From the NCBI GenBank assembly GCA_028293725.1, contig JAQGOE010000283.1, positions 1 to 24,901 of the forward strand: DNA of 24,901 nt. Reading direction: 5' to 3'. The notes under the pieces are model-generated. The model had not been told where the DNA came from. It did no database searches and saw nothing but the letters and a program-made list of their open reading frames with translations. The stretch is from Gammaproteobacteria bacterium (GTDB lineage Bacteria > Pseudomonadota > Gammaproteobacteria > Steroidobacterales > Steroidobacteraceae). A program made the translations under genes and the position numbers. This document shows, piece by piece, positions 1-10,999 of this stretch. Numbering within the stretch: position 1 is the stretch's first letter; every line of letters begins with the position of its first letter.

Positions 1-15
1 GCAGGCAACTCCCCG

Positions 16-1347
16 TCACGCATTGGGCGCATCGCCAGCGCCAGCCTTCCCCGGCAAAACCGCATCCGGCCCCACCGGCACATTGACAGTACGGGCGAGA
101 TGGTCGACTTGCTCCACTTCGGGCAACGGCGCGTCGGGCGTCACACCCAACTCCGGGAAGCGCCGCGCCTGCGGCATGACCTGCCGCTCGAGTGAGCCCA
201 CCGCTGAGTTATAGGCTTCTACCGCGGCTCCGAGCCGCGCCCCTACACGCCCGAGATGGGCGGTGAAGTTCCCAAGCCTCCGATACAACTCCTGACCCAG
301 CTCCCGAATCACCGCGGCGTTCTCGGCCACCGCTGCCTGCCGCCATCCGTACGCCACGGTTTTCAGAAGCGCGATGAGCGTCGAAGGCGTCGCGAGAATC
401 ACATTTTGCTTCAACGCCGTCTCGAGCAACTCTGGGCGCTCGGCCAAAGCCGCGCTCAGGAACTGATCCCCCGGCAGAAACAACACCACGAACTCAGGAC
501 TATGCTCGAACTGCGTCCAATAGCTCTTGCTGGAGAGTTGCCGCACGCGTGTCTCAACCTGTTGCCCGTGACGCTTCATGGCAATCTGTCGCGCTTCGTC
601 AGTGACGGCCTCGAGCGCCTCCAGATAGGCGTCGAGCGGCGCCTTTACGTCCACGACAAGATTGCGTGACTCGGGCATATGCACCACGAGATCGGGCCGT
701 AACGCGCCGTCTTCGCCCGCGACCTGAAGCTGTTCCGTGAAGTCGCAGTGCTCCGACATTCCGGCAAGCTCCACGAGCCTCCGTAGCGTCAGCTCACCCC
801 ACCGTCCTCGCACCTCAGGACGACGTAAGGCGGTAACGAGGTTGCGTGTCTCCCTCTGCAGCTGCGTCTGCCCATTCGCGAGGGTTTCAATCTGCGTCCG
901 CAGCGACGAAAACGCGTCGCGGCGCTCCCTCTCCAGGGCTTCCACCTGTGCCTCGGTTTTCTGTAGCGCTGCCCGGATGGGCTCGACGAGTTGCGCTATC
1001 GCGGTTTCGCGCTCTTTGAGAGTGTTCTTCGCAATCTCCTGGTCACGCCCCATGGCCTCGCGCGCCAGTTGCAGGAAAGACTCGCTATTGGAGCGCAGAG
1101 TCGCCCCGGCCAGCGAATCGAACGCTTCCCGAAGTCGAGCCTCCGACTGTTCCAACAACGAGATGCGGTCGGCCTCCTGCCGCGTCGTGGATTCCAGCCG
1201 AACACGCGCGGCCTCGAGCTCGATACGCACGGCCTCGATCTGTCGTGCCGCGCGCAGCTGCGCGATGAGGAATCCCAACACCGCGCCGGCCAATAGCGCC
1301 GCCAGCGTGATGACGATGAACAGAAATGGATTCAAAAGTGTATTCAC
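16..1347 (-). CDS. rmuC: RmuC family DNA recombination protein
   Basis: A 443-residue protein of the RmuC (DUF195) family. In E. coli, RmuC limits inversions at short inverted repeats and is thought to be a membrane-anchored nuclease-like protein; the biochemical activity is not firmly established. The sequence shows an N-terminal membrane segment (about residues 7-30), then a long charged coiled coil (about 32-165). The conserved core follows, with RGRWGELTLRRLVELAGM, PDLVVHMPE, VVDVKAPLDAY and FLPGDQFLSAAL, the hallmarks of the family. The C-terminal 45 residues are poorly conserved and Pro/Ala-rich. The start is GTG at 1345-1347, chosen because it overlaps the ubiG stop in a GTGA arrangement. 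It is last in the mtaD-like/ubiG/rmuC operon. Length is close to the E. coli protein. Confidence 0.93.
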   Translation of the reverse strand: MNTLLNPFLFIVITLAALLAGAVLGFLIAQLRAARQIEAVRIELEAARVRLESTTRQEADRISLLEQSEARLREAFDSLAGATLRSNSESFLQLAREAMGRDQEIAKNTLKERETAIAQLVEPIRAALQKTEAQVEALERERRDAFSSLRTQIETLANGQTQLQRETRNLVTALRRPEVRGRWGELTLRRLVELAGMSEHCDFTEQLQVAGEDGALRPDLVVHMPESRNLVVDVKAPLDAYLEALEAVTDEARQIAMKRHGQQVETRVRQLSSKSYWTQFEHSPEFVVLFLPGDQFLSAALAERPELLETALKQNVILATPSTLIALLKTVAYGWRQAAVAENAAVIRELGQELYRRLGNFTAHLGRVGARLGAAVEAYNSAVGSLERQVMPQARRFPELGVTPDAPLPEVEQVDHLARTVNVPVGPDAVLPGKAGAGDAPNA

Positions 1348-2153
1348 CGTTCCAGGTGCGCAACGTAGTTCACGTCGACGTTACGACTCAGGGTGCAATG
1401 CTCCGTGAAAGGATTTAGCTCGATGCCAGCGAGCTCCCGCAGGGAGAGTCCCGCGGAGCGCGCCCACCGGGCAAGCTCCGCCGGACGGATGAGCTTCTCG
1501 TACTCATGAGTGCCGCGCGGAATGAGTTTCATCACGTACTCGGCCCCCACAATGGCGAGCAGAAACGATTTGAGGTTCCGGTTGAGTGTGGAGATGAAGA
1601 CCGCGCCGCCGGGGCGCACCAGCGTCGTAAGGGTCGCAACCATTTGCGCGGGATCGGGCACGTGTTCGAGCATCTCCATGCAGGTGACGACATCGAAGCT
1701 TGCGGGTTCGGCTGCCGCGACGGCCTCCGCCGCGACCATGCGGTAGTCGATTTCGAGTCTCTGTTCCATCGCGTGCAGACGAGCCACCTCGATCATCCCC
1801 GGCGCAAGGTCTATTGCAGTCACTTTGGCTCCGGCGCGGGCGAGGGACTCCGCCAGCAAACCTCCACCACAACCGACATCGAGTACCCGTGCACCTGAGA
1901 GGGTGGCGCGCTCCGCGACGAAGCGGGCACGAACCGGATTTAACAGATGAAGGGGACGAAACTCACCGCGCACGTCCCAGAAGCGGCTCGCCAGCGCGTC
2001 AAATTTCCCAAGCTCGCTGCTGTCTGAGTTGCCGGACGCAGCGCCGTGGCCCGATGCCGCGCTAGCGGCCGCCCCAGCGCCCGCTCCAGTCGATGCACCC
2101 GCTCGCGCGCCGTGCGCCTCCGCATCCCGATTCGAGTTTGACACCGAGCTCAT
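1344..2153 (-). CDS. ubiG: Ubiquinone biosynthesis O-methyltransferase UbiG
   Basis: UbiG catalyses both SAM-dependent O-methylations of ubiquinone biosynthesis (on the 5-hydroxy/3-demethyl ring intermediates). Visible motifs are SAM motif I VLDVGCGGG (residues about 90-98), the acidic AIDLAPGM that binds the SAM ribose (113-120), CMEMLEHVPDP, and the membrane-contact region STLNRNLKSFLLAI..GAEYV..IPRGTH typical of UbiG/Coq3. The C-terminus GIELNPF and DVNYVAHL is also characteristic. At 269 residues it is about 30 longer than E. coli UbiG. The extra part is a low-complexity Ala/Gly/Ser tract (about residues 14-45) before the conserved KFDALASRFWD. The ATG at 2153 is preceded by a good GGAGG site 7 bases away and overlaps the upstream stop (ATGA), so the long N-terminus is probably real. 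Confidence 0.96.
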   Translation of the reverse strand: MSSVSNSNRDAEAHGARAGASTGAGAGAAASAASGHGAASGNSDSSELGKFDALASRFWDVRGEFRPLHLLNPVRARFVAERATLSGARVLDVGCGGGLLAESLARAGAKVTAIDLAPGMIEVARLHAMEQRLEIDYRMVAAEAVAAAEPASFDVVTCMEMLEHVPDPAQMVATLTTLVRPGGAVFISTLNRNLKSFLLAIVGAEYVMKLIPRGTHEYEKLIRPAELARWARSAGLSLRELAGIELNPFTEHCTLSRNVDVNYVAHLER

Positions 2154-3553
2154 GACGCACCTCCGGTTGGTATCCGATCCGCCCAGCGCCGCGTAAGCGC
2201 CAGCAGCTCCTGCTCGTCGAATGTAAGCAAATGCCCGTCACTGACCGCCGCGCGTCCCGAGGTCCAGACATCGGTCACCTGGTCACGCGTCGCGCTGAAA
2301 ACAATCGCATCCGCCGGCCGCCGCGCCGCGGGCTGGGCGGCGAGGGCGGAGAGATCGATGCAAGTGAGGTCAGCGAATTTGCCCACCTCGATGGACCCCA
2401 CGAGCGCATTCATTCCAAGCGCAGTGGCGCCGCCGAGCGTCGCCATATGCAACGCGCGCAGAGCCGACGCCGACCCGCGATCGCCGCCACCCTCGTTGCC
2501 CGCGTCCCGATTTCCAACGTCGCTGCCGCCAAATTCGCGACCGCCAATCTCGCTGCCGCCACCGAGCGAGCTCCTCAAAAGCGCCGCCATCCGCGCCTCC
2601 GCCAGCACATCCATCGCTCCGACGCTCACCGCGCTGCCCGTCCCAATCCCAACCGGCACCCCCAGCGCATCGAGCCGCGCGGTCGGACAAATACCGCCGC
2701 CGAGTCTAAGGTGCGACTGCTGGCAGGCCACTACACAAATGCCCGTGTCCGCGGCGATCTTCAGCTCTTCCTCATCGAGGCCACCGAGATGGATGGCGGT
2801 AAAACCAGGCCCCAGCAACCCCAACTCCTGCAATCTCACCAGCGGACTGCGGCCGCCGGTGTGATTCACGTGCACTTCCCCGGGCGCGAGGTACATGGCG
2901 ACGCGAGCATCGAGCTCGTCAGCAACACGGCGCACGCGCGCGAGAGTCTGGTCGTCTGCGCCGAAAGCATTATGAGGCGCGAAATATAGCGACACCCACG
3001 GATTCGAGTGGTACTCGTCCCAGAGCTGTTCGGCCTTCGCCAGATGTCCCGTTGCGCTCTCCGCCCAAGCGGTCGGACCGTCCGTCACAGGAAGTCCAAT
3101 CGCCGCACGCATACGAGCGCCCGATGCGGCCCGAGCCGCTTCCTCAGGGAACAGGTACATGTCCGCGAACGCTGTGATGCCGGCCCGCAGCATTTCCGCA
3201 ATCGCCAGTTGTGTACCGTCCCGCACGAAGTCGGGGCTCATACAGCTGCGAGCGGCCGGCAATACTGTTTCCCGCATCCACTGCTGCCGCGGGCCGTACA
3301 CGGGGAGGCCGCGAAGCAGCGTGGTCGCCGCACGGGTATGGGCGTTGACGAAACCCGGCAACAGCGCGTGATCGCCACGGACCACGCGCTCGCGCGGCTC
3401 GAAAAGGGCGTTCACTTCCGCAGTCGGAGCAACGGCGACAATTCTCCCGGCGCTCACTGCGACCGCGTGATCGATGAGAACGGTGTTGACAGGCGCGATC
3501 GGCAGCACCCAGCGGGCTTCGATCACCAGATCGACGGATTCTTTTGGTGGCAT
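2150..3553 (-). CDS. MtaD/TRZ-ATZ family amidohydrolase homologue, probably catalytically dead
   Basis: A 467-residue member of the TRZ/ATZ amidohydrolase family, by similarity and position (next to ubiG and gyrA, as mtaD is in Pseudomonas) a 5'-methylthioadenosine/S-adenosylhomocysteine deaminase homologue. The fold framework is intact: LLPGFVNAHTR (residues 64-74), MLRAGITAFADMY (121-133), IHLGGLDEEEL (254-264), GGATALGMNALVGSIEVGKFADL near the C-terminus. The catalytic signatures are not. The usual HTH metal motif reads HTR (Arg74). The usual HxHET strand reads MYLAPGE (220-226). The HCPxSN motif reads ACQQSH (276-281). GTDGxxS reads GTGSAVS (304-310), losing the catalytic Asp. His255 remains. 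Residues about 331-360 are a Gly-rich, repeat-like insertion. There is no frameshift or internal stop, so it is probably an expressed pseudoenzyme or has a changed function. Translation start ATG at 3553 has only a weak ribosome binding site. Confidence 0.85.
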   Translation of the reverse strand: MPPKESVDLVIEARWVLPIAPVNTVLIDHAVAVSAGRIVAVAPTAEVNALFEPRERVVRGDHALLPGFVNAHTRAATTLLRGLPVYGPRQQWMRETVLPAARSCMSPDFVRDGTQLAIAEMLRAGITAFADMYLFPEEAARAASGARMRAAIGLPVTDGPTAWAESATGHLAKAEQLWDEYHSNPWVSLYFAPHNAFGADDQTLARVRRVADELDARVAMYLAPGEVHVNHTGGRSPLVRLQELGLLGPGFTAIHLGGLDEEELKIAADTGICVVACQQSHLRLGGGICPTARLDALGVPVGIGTGSAVSVGAMDVLAEARMAALLRSSLGGGSEIGGREFGGSDVGNRDAGNEGGGDRGSASALRALHMATLGGATALGMNALVGSIEVGKFADLTCIDLSALAAQPAARRPADAIVFSATRDQVTDVWTSGRAAVSDGHLLTFDEQELLALTRRWADRIPTGGAS

Positions 3554-3802
3554 CTGCGCGGAAAGCGCTTGAAAAATCAGGCCGCAGTATATCGGGGTGC
3601 GCGCCGCGCCGCTTCCACGTCGGGTGCGGTCGCGGAAGTGCTACCCCTGAGCTTGCGGGCAATCTCAAACCGCAGATCTCGCGCGCGGGACACTTGGGGG
3701 GCGCCCCGGAATGTGAGCGCGCTCGCGCGCGCAACGCTCGGTCCCTGAGGGCCTTCCGTGTTAAGATTCGCCTTTCAAGTCGACCGGATTGCGTAGTACT
3801 GA
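3554..3802. other. Divergent intergenic region between the amidohydrolase operon and gyrA
   Basis: This 249-base gap must hold both promoters. It contains two short perfect palindromes, GGGGCGCCCC at 3698-3707 and GAGCGCGCTC at 3715-3724. The second runs into an alternating purine/pyrimidine GCGCGCGC tract. Closer to gyrA the sequence becomes less GC-rich; TAAGAT near 3761-3766 is a weak -10 candidate. No strong Shine-Dalgarno precedes gyrA. No small open frame here looks like a gene. Confidence 0.4.
3586..3591 (-). promoter_or_regulatory. Candidate -10 box for the mtaD-like/ubiG/rmuC operon
   Basis: Read on the minus strand this is TATACT, a 5/6 match to the sigma-70 -10 hexamer, about 33 bases before the ATG of the amidohydrolase gene, leaving a short leader. 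No convincing -35 hexamer is seen at 16-18 bases upstream, where the sequence is GC-rich. It is the best promoter-like element in the 249-base divergent region shared with gyrA. Inference only. Confidence 0.35.
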
Positions 3803-6469
<2,667 letters not shown>

Positions 6470-6530
6470 CCTGCTCTAACTTAGGTTTGGTGGCGATCAC
6501 AAGCGGGCCGCCGAGTTGCGAGAATCGCTC

Positions 6531-7700
6531 ATGCGCTACCGAATACTGACTCTCAACAACATCAGCGCCCGCGGCCTGGAGCGCCTGCCGCGGGACCGTT
6601 ACGAGGTCGCCCCCGACCTCGAGCGCCCGGATGCCATTCTCGTGCGCTCCGGCGACATGCACGGGACAGCCATCTCCGCAACCGTGCTGGCCGTCGGCCG
6701 CGCCGGAGCGGGCGTCAACAACATTCCCGTCGCAGAGTTCAGTAAGCGCGGAATTCCGGTGTTCAATACTCCGGGCGCGAATGCGAACGCTGTGAAGGAG
6801 CTCGTGTTGGCGGGTCTGTTACTCGCGGCGCGTAATGTCTGTCCCGCGTGGGAGTTCGCCCGTTCGCTCCAGGGCGATGATCACGCGATCGACGCAGCCG
6901 TTGAGAGCGGCAAGAAAAAGTTCGTCGGGTTCGAGATGCCGGGCCGCATGCTCGGTGTGGTTGGCCTAGGTGCCATTGGTGTCGAGGTTGCCAACTCGGC
7001 GTTGGCGCTCGGGATGAAAGTCCTCGGCTACGATCCTCAGATCACGGTGCAGCGCGCGTGGCAATTGTCCGCCAATGTCGAGCAGGCGTTGTCGCTCGAT
7101 GATCTGTTCGCGCGAGCGGATGCGGTGACTGTCCACGTGCCACTCAATGACCACACTCGGAAACTCGTCAACGAGGCGCGCCTGAAACTGATCAAGAAGT
7201 CGGGAATCCTCCTGAACTTCGCGCGTGCCGCGATCGTCGACGATGCGGCCGTCATCGCCGCCCTCGACGCGGGCCGCTTGCATGCCTATGTCTGTGACTT
7301 TCCCAACACCCTCCTGAAGGATCACGCGAAGGTCGTGACCCTGCCGCATCTTGGTGCTTCCACCGGCGAGGCGGAGGAGAATTGCGCTGTCATGGTCGCC
7401 GACCAGGTGCGCGACTTCCTCGAGAACGGCAACATCAGGAACAGTGTGAACTATCCCGAGGCGGTGCTGCCCCGTGCGCCGAACACGACCCGGCTCGCGA
7501 TCGCCAACAGCAACGTGCCGAACATGGTGGGGCAGATTTCCACCTGCCTCGCCACCGCCCGCATCAACATCGCGGAGCTCTTGAACAAGTCCCGCGGCGA
7601 ATACGCCTACACCCTCGTCGACGCGGAAGGCACGATCGGCGATGATCTGCTGACGAAGATCCGCTCGATCGAGGGCATTCTCACGGCGCGGATTGTCTAA
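6531..7700 (+). CDS. serA: D-3-phosphoglycerate dehydrogenase (short, ACT-domain type)
   Basis: A 389-residue NAD-dependent 2-hydroxyacid dehydrogenase, most likely the first enzyme of serine synthesis (3-phosphoglycerate to 3-phosphohydroxypyruvate). Visible are the substrate-domain motif GRAGAGVNNIP, NTPGANANAVKELVLA, the Rossmann motif GLGAIG (residues 145-150) followed by YDP, the catalytic Arg232 in NFARAAIVDD, and the catalytic His273 in LPHLGASTGEAEENCAV. A C-terminal ACT domain (about 320-389) could bind serine. The YVCDFPN segment resembles the compact serine pathway enzymes of Firmicutes and Bacteroides rather than E. coli SerA. The ATG at 6531 fits the family N-terminus; an in-frame TTG 15 bases earlier is less likely. 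It lies 61 bases after gyrA, where gammaproteobacteria often carry serC, and 17 bases before pheA. Confidence 0.87.
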   Translation: MRYRILTLNNISARGLERLPRDRYEVAPDLERPDAILVRSGDMHGTAISATVLAVGRAGAGVNNIPVAEFSKRGIPVFNTPGANANAVKELVLAGLLLAARNVCPAWEFARSLQGDDHAIDAAVESGKKKFVGFEMPGRMLGVVGLGAIGVEVANSALALGMKVLGYDPQITVQRAWQLSANVEQALSLDDLFARADAVTVHVPLNDHTRKLVNEARLKLIKKSGILLNFARAAIVDDAAVIAALDAGRLHAYVCDFPNTLLKDHAKVVTLPHLGASTGEAEENCAVMVADQVRDFLENGNIRNSVNYPEAVLPRAPNTTRLAIANSNVPNMVGQISTCLATARINIAELLNKSRGEYAYTLVDAEGTIGDDLLTKIRSIEGILTARIV

Positions 7701-7717
7701 CTCTCGAGAGCATTTCG

Positions 7718-8875
7718 ATGGCAAAAAAGAAAAAATCCCGCCTCGCCAAGGCGGGGTCGCGCGCGGATCGAAAGGCCTCCGCACCGCCGGCTACCCTGGA
7801 TCTGGAGAAAGTCCGCGGCCAGATCGACTCCATCGACGAGAAGATTCACGCCCTGATCAACGACCGCGCGCGCCTCGCGCAGCAGGTCGGTATCTCCAAG
7901 ACACGCGAGGGCCGCACGGTCGATTTCTATCGCCCCGAGCGCGAAGCGCAGGTGTTACGCATGGCCCGGGAGCGCAACTCCGGACCGCTGGCCGACGAGG
8001 AGATTCTGCGTCTGTTCCGCGAAATCATGTCGGCCTGCCTGGCGCAGCAGGAGCCGCTGAAGGTTGCATTCCTCGGACCGGAGGGCACGTTCACCCAGAC
8101 CGCGGTCCTCACTCACTTCGGTCATTCCGTTCGCGCGCTCCCCCTGGCATCCATCGACGAGGTGTTTCACGAGGTCGAGGCCGCGACCGCTGATTTCGGA
8201 GTGGTGCCGATCGAGAACTCCACCGAAGGCACGGTGAACCACACACTCGACCGCTTCCTGTTGTCGCCGCTGAAGATCTGCGGCGAGGTGGAGCTGCGTA
8301 TCCATCACAATCTGATGGGTCTGATGACTTCACTGGGTCGGGTGGTGCGAATCTGCTCCCATCCGCAGTCGCTCGCGCAATGCCGGGCCTGGCTCGAGGA
8401 ACACCTGCCGAACGTCGAGCAGGTGCCTGTCTCGAGTAACGCCGAAGGCGCACGCCGCGCCAGGGACGAGAAGGGCACCGCCGCCATCGCCGGTGTGACT
8501 GCGGCGGAAGTCTATGGGCTGAAGGTGTTGGCCGCGGAGATCGAGGACCGCAGCGACAACACGACGCGTTTTCTGGTTCTCGGGCGTAAACTATTTACCC
8601 CGAGCGGCGAGGATCGCACTACGCTACTGGTCTCGGTGGGCCATACCGATGCCCCCGGCGCTTTGTCCCGGTTGCTCGAGCCGCTGGCGAAGTATCGGAT
8701 CAGCATGACTCGCATCGAGTCGCGCCCATCGCACCGCCGTAAATGGGACTACGTGTTTTTTATTGATTTCGAGGGACACGCTGACGAGCCGCACGTGGCG
8801 AAAGCGCTTGCGGATCTGAAGAAGCGTTCCTCGTTGTTCCGAGTGCTCGGGTCGTACCCCCGGGCCGTACTTTGA
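7718..8875 (+). CDS. pheA: Bifunctional chorismate mutase/prephenate dehydratase (P-protein)
   Basis: Converts chorismate to prephenate and then to phenylpyruvate for phenylalanine synthesis, in the cytoplasm. The 385 residues match the usual P-protein length. Order of parts: a basic N-terminal extension (MAKKKKSRLAK, residues 1-25); an AroQ chorismate mutase domain (about 28-112) with VRGQIDSIDEKIHALINDRARLA; and the prephenate dehydratase domain with VAFLGPEGTFT (116-126), PIENSTEGTV (164-173) and the catalytic TRF motif in DNTTRFLVLG (281-289). A C-terminal ACT domain follows, with GALS (314-317) and ESRPS (334-338), the phenylalanine-binding feedback signature. ATG at 7718 follows a CGAGAG stretch. 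aroA follows after 12 bases, so the two are probably co-transcribed; both serve the aromatic pathway. Confidence 0.97.
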   Translation: MAKKKKSRLAKAGSRADRKASAPPATLDLEKVRGQIDSIDEKIHALINDRARLAQQVGISKTREGRTVDFYRPEREAQVLRMARERNSGPLADEEILRLFREIMSACLAQQEPLKVAFLGPEGTFTQTAVLTHFGHSVRALPLASIDEVFHEVEAATADFGVVPIENSTEGTVNHTLDRFLLSPLKICGEVELRIHHNLMGLMTSLGRVVRICSHPQSLAQCRAWLEEHLPNVEQVPVSSNAEGARRARDEKGTAAIAGVTAAEVYGLKVLAAEIEDRSDNTTRFLVLGRKLFTPSGEDRTTLLVSVGHTDAPGALSRLLEPLAKYRISMTRIESRPSHRRKWDYVFFIDFEGHADEPHVAKALADLKKRSSLFRVLGSYPRAVL

Positions 8876-8887
8876 GGCGATTGGCGC

Positions 8888-10228
8888 ATGACTACTTCCT
8901 CCCATCCTCCGGCCCGTTACCTGGCCCATCCGGGTGGCAGCATCGAGGGCGAGCTCACCGTACCGGGTGACAAGTCGATTTCGCATCGGGCGCTGATGTT
9001 CGGTGGGATCGCCGAGGGCGACACTGAAATTACGGGCTTTCTCGCCGGCGAGGACTGCCTGTCCACGTTGCGCGCGCTGCAAGCGATGGGAGTGCGGATT
9101 GACCGACCGGAGGAACAGCATGTCCTGGTCCACGGTGTCGGACCTGACGGCCTGCAACCTTCGGCCGCAGCTCTCGACATGGGAAACGCCGGCACTGCGA
9201 TCCGTTTGTTCATGGGACTTCTGGCACCCCAGCGCTTCGACTCGACGCTGATTGGCGATGACTCCCTGATGCGGCGGCCGATGGAGCGTGTGGCCGGCCC
9301 GTTGCGCTCGATGGGCGCCAACATCAAGACACTCGAGGGCCGTCCCCCCGTTGAAATAGGCGGCTCCACCGGCATGCGGGCGATCGACTACGCCCTGCCG
9401 GTCGCCAGCGCGCAGGTGAAATCGGCCATCTTGCTGGCCGGCCTGCAATCCTTTGGCCGCACCTATGTCACCGAGCCCGCTCCCTCCCGGGATCACACCG
9501 AAAGAATGTTGGGAGCGTTTGGTGTCGAGGTGCTGCGCGACGGCCCGCGAATCGCAATCGAAGGGGGCCAGACATTGCGCGCCACCCGGGTGAACGTGCC
9601 GGGCGATTTCTCCTCGGCGGCGTTTTTCATTGTGGCGGGGTGCCTGGCCGCGGAAAAGGGCCTGCTGTTGCGCAATATCGGCGTGAACCCAACCCGCATC
9701 GGCCTCATCGAGTTGTTGCAGCAGATGGGTGCCGACATCCGGGTACTCCCGCACGGCGGCCGCAGTAACGGTGACGATCCGAACCACGAGCCGATCGCGG
9801 ACATCGAAGTCCGTAAGAGCCGCCTGCGCGGCATCAAAGTCCCTGAAGGGTTGGTGCCCCTGTCGATTGACGAGTTTCCGATTCTGTTCGTGGCCGCCGC
9901 CTGCGCCGAAGGCGAAACCCTGGTGCGGGGCGCGCTCGAACTGCGGGTGAAGGAAAGCGACCGGCTCGCCGCCATGGCGCAGGGGCTGACCACGCTCGGA
10001 GTTGAGAACCAGTTGCTGGCTGACGGGCTATGGATTCGAGGCACTGACGGCTTTGGCGGGGGCACTATCGACAGTCACGGTGACCACCGGATCGCCATGT
10101 CATTCGCCGTCGCGAGTCTCAAGGCGCGGGCGCCGATCGAGATCCTGGACGTGGCCAATGTCGCCACATCCTTCCCGAGCTTCCTCGCCACGGCCCGCGC
10201 GGCGGGCTTGCACATCGACGCGACCTGA
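8888..10228 (+). CDS. aroA: 3-phosphoshikimate 1-carboxyvinyltransferase (EPSP synthase)
   Basis: Sixth enzyme of the shikimate pathway: shikimate-3-phosphate plus phosphoenolpyruvate gives EPSP. The 446-residue sequence has [11 protein letters not shown] (residues 26-36, with substrate-binding Lys29, Ser30 and Arg34), [10 protein letters not shown] (98-107), LMRRPM (127-132), [13 protein letters not shown] (174-186), [13 protein letters not shown], the catalytic Asp/Glu in [17 protein letters not shown] (326-342) and LRVKESDR (352-359). GNAGTAIRL has Leu where the E. coli enzyme has Pro, and the sequence resembles the Pseudomonas TyrA-AroA fusion partner, a group often classed as EPSPS type II with reduced glyphosate sensitivity. 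Here it stands alone, without a fused TyrA domain. cmk follows after 17 bases. Confidence 0.97.
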   Translation: MTTSSHPPARYLAHPGGSIEGELTVPGDKSISHRALMFGGIAEGDTEITGFLAGEDCLSTLRALQAMGVRIDRPEEQHVLVHGVGPDGLQPSAAALDMGNAGTAIRLFMGLLAPQRFDSTLIGDDSLMRRPMERVAGPLRSMGANIKTLEGRPPVEIGGSTGMRAIDYALPVASAQVKSAILLAGLQSFGRTYVTEPAPSRDHTERMLGAFGVEVLRDGPRIAIEGGQTLRATRVNVPGDFSSAAFFIVAGCLAAEKGLLLRNIGVNPTRIGLIELLQQMGADIRVLPHGGRSNGDDPNHEPIADIEVRKSRLRGIKVPEGLVPLSIDEFPILFVAAACAEGETLVRGALELRVKESDRLAAMAQGLTTLGVENQLLADGLWIRGTDGFGGGTIDSHGDHRIAMSFAVASLKARAPIEILDVANVATSFPSFLATARAAGLHIDAT

Positions 10229-10245
10229 CGGACGCTTCTGGCACG

Positions 10246-10950
10246 ATGCCGCAATCCCCGTTTACGCCCTCAGGCGCCGTCCCCATAGTCACGATCGATG
10301 GCCCCAGCGGCTCCGGTAAGGGCACGATCAGCCGGGCGGTAGCCCGACATGCCGGCTGGCATCTCCTCGATAGTGGTGCCTTGTACCGCCTGATTGCGCT
10401 GGCAGGTGCGCTCGAGGGCCTCGCCCCGGAGGACCGGGAGGGGCATGCCCGCGTGGCTGGCACGATGGACGTGGTATTCGGTATCGACTCCCACGGGGGT
10501 GAGCTGGTGACCCTGGGTGGGCGGGATGTGACGGCCGACATCCGCTCGGAAACAGCCGGGCAGGGCGCATCTCGTGTGGCCGCCTGGCCTGCCGTGCGTA
10601 TAGCCCTGCTGGAGCGCCAAAGAGCCTTCGCCGCCCCTCCCGGGCTGGTGGCGGACGGACGCGATATGGGCACCGTTGTATTCCCCCAGGCCGACCTCAA
10701 GATATTTCTCACCGCAAGCCCCGAAGAGCGTGCCCAACGGCGCTATAAGCAGTTGAAAGACAAGGGGTCCGGTGTTAGCCTTGCCGCCCTTTCGCGCGAG
10801 ATCACCGAGCGGGATTTAAGGGATTCGACCCGAGCGGTCGCCCCCCTCAAGCCCGCGTCCGATGCCCGGACGATCGATTCGACCGGATTGTCGATCGAAG
10901 CCGTCGTTGCCCGGGTACTCGAATGGGGTGCGGGCCGCCTCTGGGCTTAG
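10246..10950 (+). CDS. cmk: Cytidylate kinase
   Basis: Phosphorylates CMP and dCMP to the diphosphates, recycling pyrimidine nucleotides in the cytoplasm. The 234-residue protein has the P-loop GPSGSGKG (residues 19-26), DSGALYR (42-48), GRDVTADIR (92-100) within the CMP-binding insert, [10 protein letters not shown] (137-146), and the arginine-rich lid [21 protein letters not shown]. These are diagnostic for Cmk rather than adenylate or guanylate kinase. Its position between aroA and rpsA is the classic gammaproteobacterial order. No strong ribosome binding site is seen before the ATG, which suggests coupling to aroA translation. Confidence 0.97.
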   Translation: MPQSPFTPSGAVPIVTIDGPSGSGKGTISRAVARHAGWHLLDSGALYRLIALAGALEGLAPEDREGHARVAGTMDVVFGIDSHGGELVTLGGRDVTADIRSETAGQGASRVAAWPAVRIALLERQRAFAAPPGLVADGRDMGTVVFPQADLKIFLTASPEERAQRRYKQLKDKGSGVSLAALSREITERDLRDSTRAVAPLKPASDARTIDSTGLSIEAVVARVLEWGAGRLWA

Positions 10951-10999
10951 TCCGGGAAACACCGGGCGTTTTACCGCGCGGCGGAAGTTGTCGATAGTG

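Noticed and set aside
2474..2563. Repeat-like units in the amidohydrolase gene considered as a possible CRISPR or tandem array
   Set aside because: Units are short, imperfect, without spacers, and keep the reading frame; they code a Gly-rich loop.
7701..7710. Palindrome CTCTCGAGAG between serA and pheA
   Set aside because: Short, overlaps the pheA ribosome binding site, and is expected by chance in this GC-rich context.
8624..9787. Long minus-strand open frame across pheA and aroA
   Set aside because: Antisense shadow of two well-supported genes; composition lacks any family motif.
10239..10254. TGGCACGATGCCGCAA before cmk, resembling a sigma-54 promoter
   Set aside because: GG and GC are one base too close for a -24/-12 promoter, a spacing that abolishes function; it lies over the cmk start codon.
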